From Candidatus Colwellia aromaticivorans (GTDB lineage: Bacteria; Pseudomonadota; Gammaproteobacteria; Enterobacterales; Alteromonadaceae), in assembly GCF_003333305.1 (NCBI RefSeq), contig NZ_QOLD01000035.1:1-55839 (forward strand): a DNA stretch of 55,839 nt, written 5' to 3'. The translations under genes were made by a program, and so were the position numbers. Positions 34,729-44,084 of this stretch are shown one piece after another. The notes beneath the pieces are model-generated. The model worked only from the letters and a program-made list of their open reading frames with translations. It did not search any database and was not told the DNA's origin. The first letter of the stretch is position 1; each line of letters starts with the position of its first letter.

Positions 34729-37437
34729 TTAGATTTTTTCAATACGAGCGGCTTGTTTCTTAAAGTCAACCTGACCTGACACAGGGTCAAAAACTCGGTT
34801 AGTAATACCGTTAGCAAGCCATTTATTTTTCTTCGGATCTGCGCTGTCAGCAACAGATAAATTCCAAGGTCCGAACATATAACCCCGTGGCACATTGTTA
34901 CGGGCAGGTTTAACAATGCTGTCGGTGCCACCCACTTGTGCACGCGCTTCAAGTGAACCTCGGCGGGTTACCACGCGAACCCATTCACCATCTTTAATGC
35001 CTAAGTCTTTTGCATCATCTGAATGCATTTCAATATACATTTCAGGCACTAAGCGACGTGTTGTTGGACTACGGTTAGATTTAGCGGTATGAAAATGCTC
35101 ATACACCACTCCTAAGCCCATCCAGTAGGGGAATTTATCTTTAGGCACTTCTTTCCAAGGCATACCTCTAAACTCTTCATCAGGTAAATCAGGCGTTAAC
35201 GCCATATCACGCGCTTTGATAATCAAATCCATATTATCAATCACGTAGTGATCTTTCTTAACACCAAATTCCATCAGCTTTGCGGTGATCTCTTTACGCT
35301 GGCTATAATCCTGCTTACACAGTTTCATGTTTACTTTACCGTCTTTGGTGCGGAAGTAACCATAAGGCCGGTTTTCCCATTGGCCTTCTTGCATCATATA
35401 ACGACGCTTAGTGCCGCCATTTTTGGCTGAATCATAGTTAGGTGCCGGCCACTGAATACCACGTATAGCTTTAAGTTGCTCGTATGGGCTAATGCCATCA
35501 AGTTTTTCACGCTCTAAAATACCGGTTAAATCAGCATCTGTACCCACTGAAGCACGACAAACATCACGGAAAACTTCTTCTGCATCATATTCGCCATCCG
35601 GTCCTTTTTTGTATGGGAAGATTTTATCACCATCCATGCCTAATAAATCGGCAATTTCCTTGCCTTTATCTATAACCATATCCATATCTGGACGACAGCC
35701 TTTAGGACCTTGTGCCGCTTTTTCAGTAATATTGATACGACGTTCTGAACTAATATAAACACCGTTCACTTCACCCCAAGTACAAGCAGGGAAAATAACA
35801 TCGGCATATAAGTTATTAGGCGCATGACGGTAAATTTCTTGCACAACATTAAACGTTTTCAACAACGCAGGACGAACCAAATTGAACTGATCGGGTAAAT
35901 CAATATGAGTGGCATAAACCAAAAACATCGCTTTTAAGTCATCTTTGAGTGCACGTTCCATCATACCTACAGCGTAACCTGGGTTTGGAGAGCTTGCCGC
36001 GTTGTCTAGGTTTTTCAATGGGATACGCCACATTTTGGCCATATGTTTACGGTGTTTTAAGTTACCTAGCCCTTCGTTAAAGGGTAAACGACCCGTTAAA
36101 CCACCAGTGAAACGTTCACCCATGGCATTAGGTTGACCTGTCATCGAGAATGGACCACAACCAGGTTTTGCTAAATTACCCGTAAGCGTTAATAGGTTAA
36201 TAATTGAAATAACGTTATATTGACCGTGAATATGCTGGTTATAACCAATACCCCACATAATAATAACGCCACCAATACCTTTACCGTCTTGTTTACCTTT
36301 ACCACGCGCTAAACGTTTACGAGTGGCGTCAGCAAACATTTGTGCAACCCGACGAATTTTATCTGGATTTACATCGTGGTTAACACCGCCCATGCGATCT
36401 TGAATTTGTTCAGGGCTGTAGTCATTTTGCACCCCTTCAACATATTCTTGCCAACCACTGACATGCGCTTTAAGGAAATCCCAGTCAATAACATCAGGAT
36501 GATCTTTTAAAAGTACATGGGCAATAGAGTTTAAGAAACTGATATCACCGTTCAGAATAGGCACATGAACATGATTTTTCGGATTAATATCTTCGTAACC
36601 TTTACTGGTACCTGTATCACGAGGATCAACCACAACGGTTGGAATATCATTTTTCTTTTTATGATCGGCGATACGCCAATAAATAATAGGATGCGATTCA
36701 CGAGCATTATGACCAAAATGCATCACCATATCAGCAATTTCAATATCGTCATAAGCCAATGGTGGAGTATCTGATCCTAAAGTCGCAAAGTAACCCGTTA
36801 CCGCAGAGGTCATACACATACGAGCATTGGCTTCAATGGTATTAGAGCCTAAGACCCCTTTCATAAATAAGTTTTCTAGGTACTGTCCTTCCATTGTTAA
36901 CTGGCCTGAACCATACAATGAGATTGAGTTACCCGAATATTTTTTGGCAAAATGAGCCACTTTACGGGCAACCATATCTGAAGCATCATGATAAGGCACA
37001 CGAATAAAGTGCTCTTCATCAAATGATCCTTTGGTCTTACTGATATATTCCATATCACCATGATTAGGTTTTTGCCATTCAGCCCAAACATCTTTACGTA
37101 CATAGGGGTCGCCTTCCATGCGATCAACATACATAGGCTCTGCTGCCGTTAAGCCTTTGATGCACTGCAAGCCATAATTAGTTGGATGGTCTTTATCTGG
37201 GCGCATCGAAACAATTTTACCATCTTCCACTTGAATGATGGTGCCACAACCCACACCACAATATGGGCACTGTGCTAATGCCGTTGTTATTTTCTTAGGC
37301 GTTACCGTATTGGGGGCCGCTTCAAGTTCAGGGTTGCTCGCCACAAATAAACCAGCGCCAGCGGCAGTACTGGCAATAAAGGTACTGCCTTTAAGAAAAT
37401 TACGGCGAGATACATTATTATCTTTACTTCGTTTCAT
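34729..37437 (-). CDS. napA: NapA-like periplasmic molybdopterin oxidoreductase, catalytic subunit
   Basis: Mo-bisMGD enzyme related to periplasmic nitrate reductase. Tat signal SRRNFLKG (10-17); [4Fe-4S] ligands C57, C60, C64 and C92 (CPYCGVGCG ... QCIKG, with the conserved Lys 94 relay); Mo ligand Cys about 207 in NARMCMTSAVTGY. A Cys ligand places it with Nap/Fdh types rather than Asp-ligated Nar/Ser types. At 902 residues it exceeds NapA (about 830), with divergent stretches around 100-150 and 560-700. AAGGAAAAGAAT precedes the ATG. Neither NapB nor the chaperone NapD is encoded; a diheme cytochrome precedes it instead. Nitrate is the default substrate, but another oxyanion is quite possible. 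Confidence 0.82.
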   Translation of the reverse strand: MKRSKDNNVSRRNFLKGSTFIASTAAGAGLFVASNPELEAAPNTVTPKKITTALAQCPYCGVGCGTIIQVEDGKIVSMRPDKDHPTNYGLQCIKGLTAAEPMYVDRMEGDPYVRKDVWAEWQKPNHGDMEYISKTKGSFDEEHFIRVPYHDASDMVARKVAHFAKKYSGNSISLYGSGQLTMEGQYLENLFMKGVLGSNTIEANARMCMTSAVTGYFATLGSDTPPLAYDDIEIADMVMHFGHNARESHPIIYWRIADHKKKNDIPTVVVDPRDTGTSKGYEDINPKNHVHVPILNGDISFLNSIAHVLLKDHPDVIDWDFLKAHVSGWQEYVEGVQNDYSPEQIQDRMGGVNHDVNPDKIRRVAQMFADATRKRLARGKGKQDGKGIGGVIIMWGIGYNQHIHGQYNVISIINLLTLTGNLAKPGCGPFSMTGQPNAMGERFTGGLTGRLPFNEGLGNLKHRKHMAKMWRIPLKNLDNAASSPNPGYAVGMMERALKDDLKAMFLVYATHIDLPDQFNLVRPALLKTFNVVQEIYRHAPNNLYADVIFPACTWGEVNGVYISSERRINITEKAAQGPKGCRPDMDMVIDKGKEIADLLGMDGDKIFPYKKGPDGEYDAEEVFRDVCRASVGTDADLTGILEREKLDGISPYEQLKAIRGIQWPAPNYDSAKNGGTKRRYMMQEGQWENRPYGYFRTKDGKVNMKLCKQDYSQRKEITAKLMEFGVKKDHYVIDNMDLIIKARDMALTPDLPDEEFRGMPWKEVPKDKFPYWMGLGVVYEHFHTAKSNRSPTTRRLVPEMYIEMHSDDAKDLGIKDGEWVRVVTRRGSLEARAQVGGTDSIVKPARNNVPRGYMFGPWNLSVADSADPKKNKWLANGITNRVFDPVSGQVDFKKQAARIEKI

Positions 37438-37447
37438 ATTCTTTTCC

Positions 37448-38098
37448 TTATTTATTTAATGTGCGCAGATAACTAATGATATCTTCAATTTCTTGCTCAT
37501 CTAAATTGGCTAAGCCAGTTGAGCCATAAAATGGCAACATACGGGTATTTGAACGACCATATTTAATCGTTTCACGAATAAAGCCATCAGAGGCTTTATT
37601 CAAAAATCCCGGCTTTCCAATGGCAGTACCTGAAGAACCGGCAAGATAACCATCCCCTTGTGGGCCATGACAAGTTGAACAAATATCTTTATACCAAAGT
37701 TCACCTTTACGGGCATCACCTTGCGCACTTCGTTGTTTTTCAACTTCAGCAGAGCGATTAGGCAAGGTTTCCATACTACGCAAATAGGCGACGATGGCGA
37801 CGATCTTATCTTTACCAAGGTGTGCGTAAGGCGCCATCGCGGTACCTTGACGACCATCGCGAATGGTTGCCATTAAATATTTATCTGTAGATATTGAAAG
37901 TAACTCAGGATTGGAAAGTGACGGGGCAAAACCGGTTTTACCGATGGCGTCTGCCTGGTGACAAAACACACAATTTTGTGCGTAAAATGTTTTCCCTTGC
38001 TCAATTTGCTGTGGATCATTGGCATAAGCAAATGAGCCATTGGCAATATAGAGAAATAGTATTGCAAATAAACTAGATACCTTTCTCACTCTTATCAT
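37448..38098 (-). CDS. Diheme periplasmic cytochrome c, first gene of the Nap-like cluster
   Basis: 216 residues with a signal peptide (cleavage about at FAYA-ND) and two cytochrome c class I domains: CVFCH (about 43) and CSTCHGPQGDG (about 141), each with a downstream Met candidate ligand (TAMAPYAHLG; TRMLPFYG). It resembles c4/c554-type diheme cytochromes, not NapB. It lies 10 bp before napA, so it is likely the direct electron donor replacing NapB. Transcription probably starts in the 38099-38457 region, which holds an FNR box. Confidence 0.82.
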   Translation of the reverse strand: MIRVRKVSSLFAILFLYIANGSFAYANDPQQIEQGKTFYAQNCVFCHQADAIGKTGFAPSLSNPELLSISTDKYLMATIRDGRQGTAMAPYAHLGKDKIVAIVAYLRSMETLPNRSAEVEKQRSAQGDARKGELWYKDICSTCHGPQGDGYLAGSSGTAIGKPGFLNKASDGFIRETIKYGRSNTRMLPFYGSTGLANLDEQEIEDIISYLRTLNK

Positions 38099-38390
38099 AT
38101 TTTATCCCGTATTTTAGTTTTAGTTATGGTTTAAATTTTAGTTTTGGCGCTTAGTCATCTATCTAACGATTAAAGTGACAATTTAAAAATCAAGCGAATA
38201 GCTTTCGGCAATAGGACAACTTGTGAGATTGACAGTATTTTTTGTTACTCGATTGATAATATTTTCACTTCGCTGTTTGTTTTTTTATACGCACGCAGTC
38301 AATGCACTAATACTATATAGAAGGTTATTTACGTTAATAAAAATAATTACTGCTTATACAGAGAGTAATTTAGGTTAAAATGACATTTAC

Positions 38391-38404
38391 TTGATGTAGA
38401 TCAA
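38391..38404. promoter_or_regulatory. Perfect FNR/EtrA box
   Basis: TTGATGTAGATCAA matches the FNR consensus TTGAT-N4-ATCAA on both half-sites. It lies in the divergent region between the cytochrome/napA operon (start 38098, about 293 bp away) and the thioredoxin-fusion gene (start about 38458, 54 bp away). It points to anaerobic control of one or both units. Because it overlaps the ATG at 38404, that upstream start is unlikely to be used. Confidence 0.85.
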
Positions 38405-38457
38405 TGTTTGGTGGTTTATTTATTGACAATTCAGAATTGGCATCGAATTATTATTTC

Positions 38458-40866
38458 ATGAACAGTTCACCTTTTGTAATCACCCGACTTTTCAACTTAA
38501 GTTTTTTGCTTTTCTGCTTAAACATTTCCTCACTAGCCCACTTCAATACAGTACATGCTTACGCGTTATCAACAGAGAAGCTCGCTGAAATACGACTTAA
38601 GAGGCAAGGCCAGTATCCGATAAAAACTCAATATCTTAATAACCAGAGGGAACCACTTTATACCAATGAACTGATTCGTGAATATTCCGCCTATTTATTG
38701 CAACATGCGCATAATCCTGTGGATTGGTATCCCTGGGGGAAAGAGGCTTTTGCCAAAGCTAAAAAAGAAAATAAACCGATATTTTTATCTATAGGCTATG
38801 CCACATGCCATTGGTGTCATGTGATGGAGCGAGAAAGTTTCGACAATGAAGCCATCGCCTCCTATCTAAACGAGCACTTTATTAGTATCAAAGTTGACCG
38901 TGAACAACGTCCTGATTTAGACGAATTTTACTTAACCGCATTACAGATATTTTCAGGTCAAGGTGGTTGGCCAATCACCAGTTTTCTAACCCCGCTATCT
39001 AAACCTTTTTTTGTTGGTACCTATTTCTCGTCTAAGGCATTGATGTCACAACTAAAGCTGGTGCAAGAACGATGGCTTCAAGAACAATCCTCTCTTGAGA
39101 GCATTGCAGATGAACTCCAAGGCTACGTTGAAGAAACCCTGCAAAATAATTACCTACCGGTTACAGTGAAACCATCACTTATCAATGAAGTTATCACTAG
39201 AACACTGCAATACGAGGATAAAAGCTGGGGAGGAATTGACCAAGAGCCAAAATTTCCATTGGCTCAGCTGTTAACTTTGTTGATGAATCAATCAACAATA
39301 CTGATCAATAAAAAAAATAATAAGTTAACAAATTTTATTAGTCGCAGTTTAAACGGCATGTTACAGGGGGGGATTTACGACCAATTGGCGGGTGGTTTCC
39401 ATCGATATACAGCAGATAAGGCATGGCGTAAACCTCATTTTGAAAAAATGCTCTACGATCAAGCCCAATTAATTTCACTCTATACCCAAGGCTGGCTCGA
39501 CTTTGGCAATCCTGACTATCAGCGCATTAGCACGGAAACCATCGCCTTTCTTTTTAAAGAAATGCAAGCAAATAACGGCTGTTTTTATTCGGCAATTGAT
39601 GCTGATAGTATCAATGGCAATGATGACTATTATCTGTGGTCGCCTAATGAAATCAATCACATTCTCGATAGACAGCAGCAAAATTTATTCAATAAAGTTT
39701 ATGCGATAGCACCACGGGCATTCGACCAAGACGCTGGGCCTATTTATCTCAAATCGTCTCATACTGAGTTAGCGATAAATCATACGGAATTAACTAAAAA
39801 TATAAATAAAATACGAGAAAAATTACTCTCAAAGCGCAAGTTACGCTCGCTGCCCTTTGTGGATAGATCTCAGATAACACAATGGAACGCGATGACCATT
39901 TCAGCCCTCGTTGTCGCTGGGCGGGCATTTAATATGCCCGACATCATCGCGTCAGCCGAAAAATGTGCCACCTCGATCTGGCGTAAGGTAAATAAAAATG
40001 ACGGTAAATTAGCGCGTATTATTAATCAAAAAAGCACGGCTAGCCCCGCTTTATTAGTCGATTATGCGCAACTGATAAAAGCCACACTGATCCTTTATGA
40101 TGTTAGCCAAAAAACACACTGGTTAAGTCGTGCACAACAACTGTACGATGTGATGAATAGGCATTATTTTGACCCCAATAGCGGTGCATTTTTTAATAAC
40201 CTTGCTCGTTCAGATATTGTTGTGCCTTATAGAAGCCAGTATGTTGACGATACTATTATGCCCGCTGGCAATTCTTCAGCACTGGAGGCAATGGTCATGT
40301 TGCAGCAAAGAGCAGGAAACCCAATACTCAACAAACGCATAAAACAGCTGATTAATTACTTTGCCAATACACTAAATGAACGCCCGCAAGATATGAGTGC
40401 GATGTTAAATGCCGTAGTAGAATTTGGTCACGTTAGTGCAAAACCCATTAATTATGCAGGACTTGGTAATGTTCGAATTGAAGGTCGTACCATTGATAAT
40501 CAAACGTCTAAAAATACAGGGAAATTTGAAATAAGGATTAATATCAAAGAGGGGTGGCATGTTAATAGTTATAAGCCATTACAAGAACAGTTAATTGCAA
40601 CCAAGCTAGTGGCAGAAAATGGAAATGCAAATTTAAAAGTTAACTATCCAGAAGGAAGCATGCTATCACTGGATTTTAGTCAAAACAAATTGTCGCTTTA
40701 TACCGGAAAAATAGCGATCAAGGGACAGTACTTAAATAAAAAGCCCGCAACATTTGAAATATTGAAACTTAACCTGCAAGTATGTAATAAAAAAATGTGT
40801 CTACTGCCTGAAGAAATTTTAATCAAGGTCAATTTTAATAGCATAAGAAGTCTAAAGGCCTCTTAA
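38458..40866 (+). CDS. DUF255/YyaL-type thioredoxin-fold protein fused to a DsbD-alpha-like domain
   Basis: 802 residues with an N-terminal signal-like segment (cleavage near VHAYA). The DUF255 thioredoxin fold (about 65-190) carries [19 protein letters not shown] (CxxC) and GGWPITSF. An alpha/alpha-toroid typical of YyaL/SSP411 proteins follows (about 220-660; [28 protein letters not shown]). A C-terminal domain (about 695-800) resembles the N-terminal domain of DsbD, with a CNKKMC cysteine pair. YyaL homologs are generally cytoplasmic and lack this tail. The start at 38458 is chosen from the signal peptide; its Shine-Dalgarno is weak. The FNR box and position suggest thiol redox work for the divergent cytochrome/molybdoenzyme operon, by inference. 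Confidence 0.78.
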   Translation: MNSSPFVITRLFNLSFLLFCLNISSLAHFNTVHAYALSTEKLAEIRLKRQGQYPIKTQYLNNQREPLYTNELIREYSAYLLQHAHNPVDWYPWGKEAFAKAKKENKPIFLSIGYATCHWCHVMERESFDNEAIASYLNEHFISIKVDREQRPDLDEFYLTALQIFSGQGGWPITSFLTPLSKPFFVGTYFSSKALMSQLKLVQERWLQEQSSLESIADELQGYVEETLQNNYLPVTVKPSLINEVITRTLQYEDKSWGGIDQEPKFPLAQLLTLLMNQSTILINKKNNKLTNFISRSLNGMLQGGIYDQLAGGFHRYTADKAWRKPHFEKMLYDQAQLISLYTQGWLDFGNPDYQRISTETIAFLFKEMQANNGCFYSAIDADSINGNDDYYLWSPNEINHILDRQQQNLFNKVYAIAPRAFDQDAGPIYLKSSHTELAINHTELTKNINKIREKLLSKRKLRSLPFVDRSQITQWNAMTISALVVAGRAFNMPDIIASAEKCATSIWRKVNKNDGKLARIINQKSTASPALLVDYAQLIKATLILYDVSQKTHWLSRAQQLYDVMNRHYFDPNSGAFFNNLARSDIVVPYRSQYVDDTIMPAGNSSALEAMVMLQQRAGNPILNKRIKQLINYFANTLNERPQDMSAMLNAVVEFGHVSAKPINYAGLGNVRIEGRTIDNQTSKNTGKFEIRINIKEGWHVNSYKPLQEQLIATKLVAENGNANLKVNYPEGSMLSLDFSQNKLSLYTGKIAIKGQYLNKKPATFEILKLNLQVCNKKMCLLPEEILIKVNFNSIRSLKAS

Positions 40867-41011
40867 AGCACACTTTTGTAATTTTCTTATGTTTATGCTA
40901 ATTAAGTCACCAAAACCTGACCGCGTACCACTTTTAAAATGTAACACCATCATATATAAGAGCTTACATTATAAAATCAAATAATTAGCGCACAATATTC
41001 GTATGAAATAG

Positions 41012-41064
41012 GCACATGATCTGAACATCCTAATTATGGTGTTATTCAGACTAAAAGGACTATA
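41012..41064 (-). repeat. 53-bp repeat, right copy (inverted to 28228-28280)
   Basis: Reverse complement of the left copy with two mismatches, including the internal hairpin. It lies between the thioredoxin-fusion gene and the unknown gene at 41080, closing a block of about 12.8 kb. Confidence 0.9.
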
Positions 41065-41079
41065 AAGCGCACCTACTTG

Positions 41080-41757
41080 TCATTTACCATCAAGCTCATT
41101 AATAGCCCGAATAACAATGCTACCCAATTGCCTAGTATTAAAAGGTTTACCGTTACCATTCAATATACTGATATTTCTATCCTCAGCAATACCCCGTAGT
41201 ATTGGTTTAACTGGCGATACTAATTTATCATTTTTCTTAATTTGGATCGTACCACTCTCAAGCTCTTCAATAATATAACCACCATATTTAGCTGTTTTTA
41301 TTGCTGGTATATCACTATCGGTTTTAGCTGTTTTAATGAGTTTTGACATTGCAATATTACTTTTACTGCCATCGCTATTAATCATAAGTTCTTTAGCTTT
41401 TTCAACACAACCATTGAATAATATTTCTACCTGCATTTCTTCGGTATTGATCCGCAAGATAATGATCTTATCGACAAGCTCTAGCGTATTATTGTTAAAT
41501 CGAATATGACCTACACTACCCATTCGCGCTGTAGTTTTAACTGAGATACGCTCACCTAGATCGCTTACAACGTCATAGCCGCGCTGATTAACCTCAGTAA
41601 CCATTTGACCATTGGTGATCATTGCGGCGTATAGCTCGCCAATACGACCGCTTAAATGACGTAATTCAGTAGCAGGTACACCCCAGTCTAGTTCGCGCTC
41701 TAGCCATGACATAGCTTCACCCAATGACTGGATGATTTGCATTTGTGTTAGTGCCAT
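41080..41757 (-). CDS. Unknown protein, possible PD-(D/E)XK-like fold
   Basis: 225 residues, no signal or membrane segment, family not recognised with certainty. AAGGAAATTAT precedes the ATG. The N-terminal half has a helix with GRIGELYAA, then GYDVVSDLGERISVKTTAR, an arrangement (Glu, Asp, xVK) reminiscent of the core of PD-(D/E)XK nucleases, with Ser in place of the usual Glu. The C-terminal part is Lys-rich. It is divergent from the small ribbon-helix-helix gene beside it. The nuclease suggestion is weak and rests on this motif only. Confidence 0.6.
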   Translation of the reverse strand: MALTQMQIIQSLGEAMSWLERELDWGVPATELRHLSGRIGELYAAMITNGQMVTEVNQRGYDVVSDLGERISVKTTARMGSVGHIRFNNNTLELVDKIIILRINTEEMQVEILFNGCVEKAKELMINSDGSKSNIAMSKLIKTAKTDSDIPAIKTAKYGGYIIEELESGTIQIKKNDKLVSPVKPILRGIAEDRNISILNGNGKPFNTRQLGSIVIRAINELDGK

Positions 41758-41903
41758 ATAATTTCCTTATTACTACATATAAGTTGCTCGCCAAGTTTAA
41801 TGTAATAGTACTAAGATGTAAGTGACTAATCGCTAAAAATTTGCTTTATGAATCTATTTGATCTATGGTTACCATATACCAAATTAATCATAAGGTGAAT
41901 AAT

Positions 41904-42284
41904 ATGGCTGTCTTAAGAATATCTCCTGAGCTGTACAAACGGTTAGAAGCACATGCGAAAGGTTTTGACTCTCCAGCGCAAGTTATAGAACGGATCTTGA
42001 ATGCATATGAAGGTATACCAAACTCTCCGAAGAAAGAGCCAAGTGAGAAGCCCAAGCCAGTCTTGTCATTTATCCCTAACGAAGATGAATTTAGATTAAG
42101 TTTGGTTAATGGATGCGAAGCTAAAGTAATCATTCATTATCAAGATGGCTCTTCATGCAATAAATCATGGAGAGCAAGTAGATTCACTGACAGCTCTAAT
42201 TTAAGAGGCAATATATGGTCGGGTTTTCTTCGTGGTTGGAAAGATCAAGATATTACCGCTGCTGAATTTCATGTTGGCGAGTGA
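41904..42284 (+). CDS. Small protein with ribbon-helix-helix-like N-terminus
   Basis: 126 residues. The N-terminus MAVLRISPELYKRLEAHAKGF...AQVIERILNAYE has the strand-helix-helix spacing of ribbon-helix-helix DNA-binding proteins. The C-terminal half (about 60-126; NGCEAKVIIHYQDG, SGFLRGWKDQD) is not recognised. The start at 41904 follows AAGGTG at good spacing; the frame open from 41865 lacks one. It may regulate itself and the divergent unknown gene at 41080, as in small accessory modules. Confidence 0.6.
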   Translation: MAVLRISPELYKRLEAHAKGFDSPAQVIERILNAYEGIPNSPKKEPSEKPKPVLSFIPNEDEFRLSLVNGCEAKVIIHYQDGSSCNKSWRASRFTDSSNLRGNIWSGFLRGWKDQDITAAEFHVGE

Positions 42285-42575
42285 ACAAGCTAACAGTGTA
42301 TTAAGAATACTTATTAAACAGAAAATATTTATTAGAATTTTATATCGATAATGCCCTGTTTAACCGCTTGATAACTGTAATTTACATAAGGCTAATCACT
42401 AGTAGATAAATCAAATTCTACAATGTGGTCAACTTGATAAGGATAATCACGTTTACTACGCTATGTTGCTCTTGCAGGATCAAATAAGAAAAATGAGAAT
42501 TTATGGTTATTATATCAGCGACCATTGTCTTATTTCGGTTAAGCTTAAACGGTAGGAGGCGGTTAGACAGTTCTT

Positions 42576-43526
42576 CTATTTTCTGTTCATCGCCTGTTTT
42601 ATTGAAGAGATATGTTGTGGTCCCATGCGACAGCACCCCCCAATAATATTCGCTCCGGCATTTATCCAAGATACTGATGCATGACCACATTCGCTAGGAG
42701 AAGTTGTTCCATACCATGCTTTACTATTTGGATCATAATCTTCACCAGAGTTAGGGTAAACAACAATAAATTTTTCAGGACATGCAGATTTAATTCTTTT
42801 AATTAACTCAACAATATATTTAGGGTTTGTACAGTTTACACCTAACGCAATTGGGTTAACATTGTAATTAAACTCTTTGACACACTCTTCAATTGGTGTG
42901 CCATCGTTTAATTGTTGTCCATTTTTACAAGAGAAGCTAAGCCAGGCTGGTTTTATTTGTTTTTCAAGTAGCTCTTTCAATATACGAGCTTCTTGCAAAC
43001 TTGGAATGGTTTCACATGCAAATAAATCGGCATTGGTTTGAGCCAACAATGTTATTTGCGCTTGGTGATGATTCCTCAATACTTCATCATTAACACCATA
43101 ATTACCGTGATACTCTGAACCGTCGGCCAAACTAGCACCATAAGGACCAATACTCGCAGCCACAAAAGGGCGTTCAGTATTTGGGGTTTTCAACAAAAAT
43201 TCATCAATTGCTTGTTGCGCTAATAAAACCGAGCTGATGATTAACTCACCCGCTTGTTGCTCGTTTAATCCTGATTGAATAAGACCTGAAACCGTTGCTT
43301 GATAACTTGCTGTGATCAAGCATTGTGCGCCAGCGTTCAAATAATGTAAATGAGCATCAACAATAGCTCTTGGTTGAGATAATAACAAATAAGCCGACCA
43401 CAGCTCATTATTAAGATCAAATCCCTGATCTTCTAATTGATTAGACATACCTCCATCTAACAAAAGTGTTTTACCTTCGTTGAGGAAGTTAAAAATTCTC
43501 AGGTTGTTAAAGGAGGGGCTATTCAT
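42576..43526 (-). CDS. mmuM: Homocysteine S-methyltransferase
   Basis: Transfers a methyl group from S-methylmethionine (or AdoMet) to homocysteine, giving methionine. 316 residues of the Pfam S-methyl_trans barrel: LLDGGMSNQLE at the N-terminus, zinc ligands in GVNCTNP (about 225) and GGCCRMGP (about 300), and SFSCKNG. It stands alone on the minus strand, without the permease MmuP. The gap to the FAH-family gene upstream (43527-44084) holds a MITE-like element, so it is a separate unit. Shine-Dalgarno poor. Confidence 0.87.
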   Translation of the reverse strand: MNSPSFNNLRIFNFLNEGKTLLLDGGMSNQLEDQGFDLNNELWSAYLLLSQPRAIVDAHLHYLNAGAQCLITASYQATVSGLIQSGLNEQQAGELIISSVLLAQQAIDEFLLKTPNTERPFVAASIGPYGASLADGSEYHGNYGVNDEVLRNHHQAQITLLAQTNADLFACETIPSLQEARILKELLEKQIKPAWLSFSCKNGQQLNDGTPIEECVKEFNYNVNPIALGVNCTNPKYIVELIKRIKSACPEKFIVVYPNSGEDYDPNSKAWYGTTSPSECGHASVSWINAGANIIGGCCRMGPQHISSIKQAMNRK

Positions 43527-43683
43527 AATGATATAATCTTTGTATCGTGCTTAAAACAGAGATGACTACTGTGTAGTGTTATGCTGACATTAAGCTTTTC
43601 GTTATATAACGTCAACTATATTGCGCACTTTCAAGACTTAAAACTTAAGCTGTAATCAAATTTATATCGGCGGCATAAATACT

Positions 43684-43948
43684 TATACCCATGCCACTTC
43701 AAGATGCAGGATTCAGCGAGAATTAAAAGGCTTATAGGCAAGGCATTTATTGAAGAGAATAGTTATTCTATTGTCAAAATCAATAACGCGGCATATACGC
43801 CTTTTAAACTCGCCCTGCGGGGGCTACAGAGAAAATAATGCTCATTGTTGCATCTATTATTAAGGGAACAACCATTAATAAAAGATGCGCCTTGATCAAT
43901 AGTTTCTCTGTAGTCCTGAAACTCGCATCTTGAGGTGGTATGGGTATA
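43684..43948. repeat. MITE-like element with 24-bp terminal inverted repeats
   Basis: TATACCCATGCCACTTCAAG at the left is matched inverted at the right (CTTGAGGTGGTATGGGTATA, two mismatches in 24), enclosing about 265 bp without a gene. Internal sequence such as GCGAGAATTAAAAGGCTT recurs near 54183, and a related end occurs near 52884, so this is a dispersed family in this genome. Confidence 0.85.
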
Positions 43949-44084
43949 GATCGTGTTATGGCTTTACTACAAATACTTGGCTATATCTAAACAGTGTGAG
44001 TTAATGAATATTTTCAGTGCTTGAACTCAAAAGTAAGTAAACTAAGTGATTAGCTTCTTACTTTTAAATATGCACAAAACTTAA

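Noticed and set aside
38404..38457. Upstream ATG for the thioredoxin-fusion gene
   Set aside because: The ATG overlaps the FNR box and would put 18 unrelated residues before a good signal peptide.
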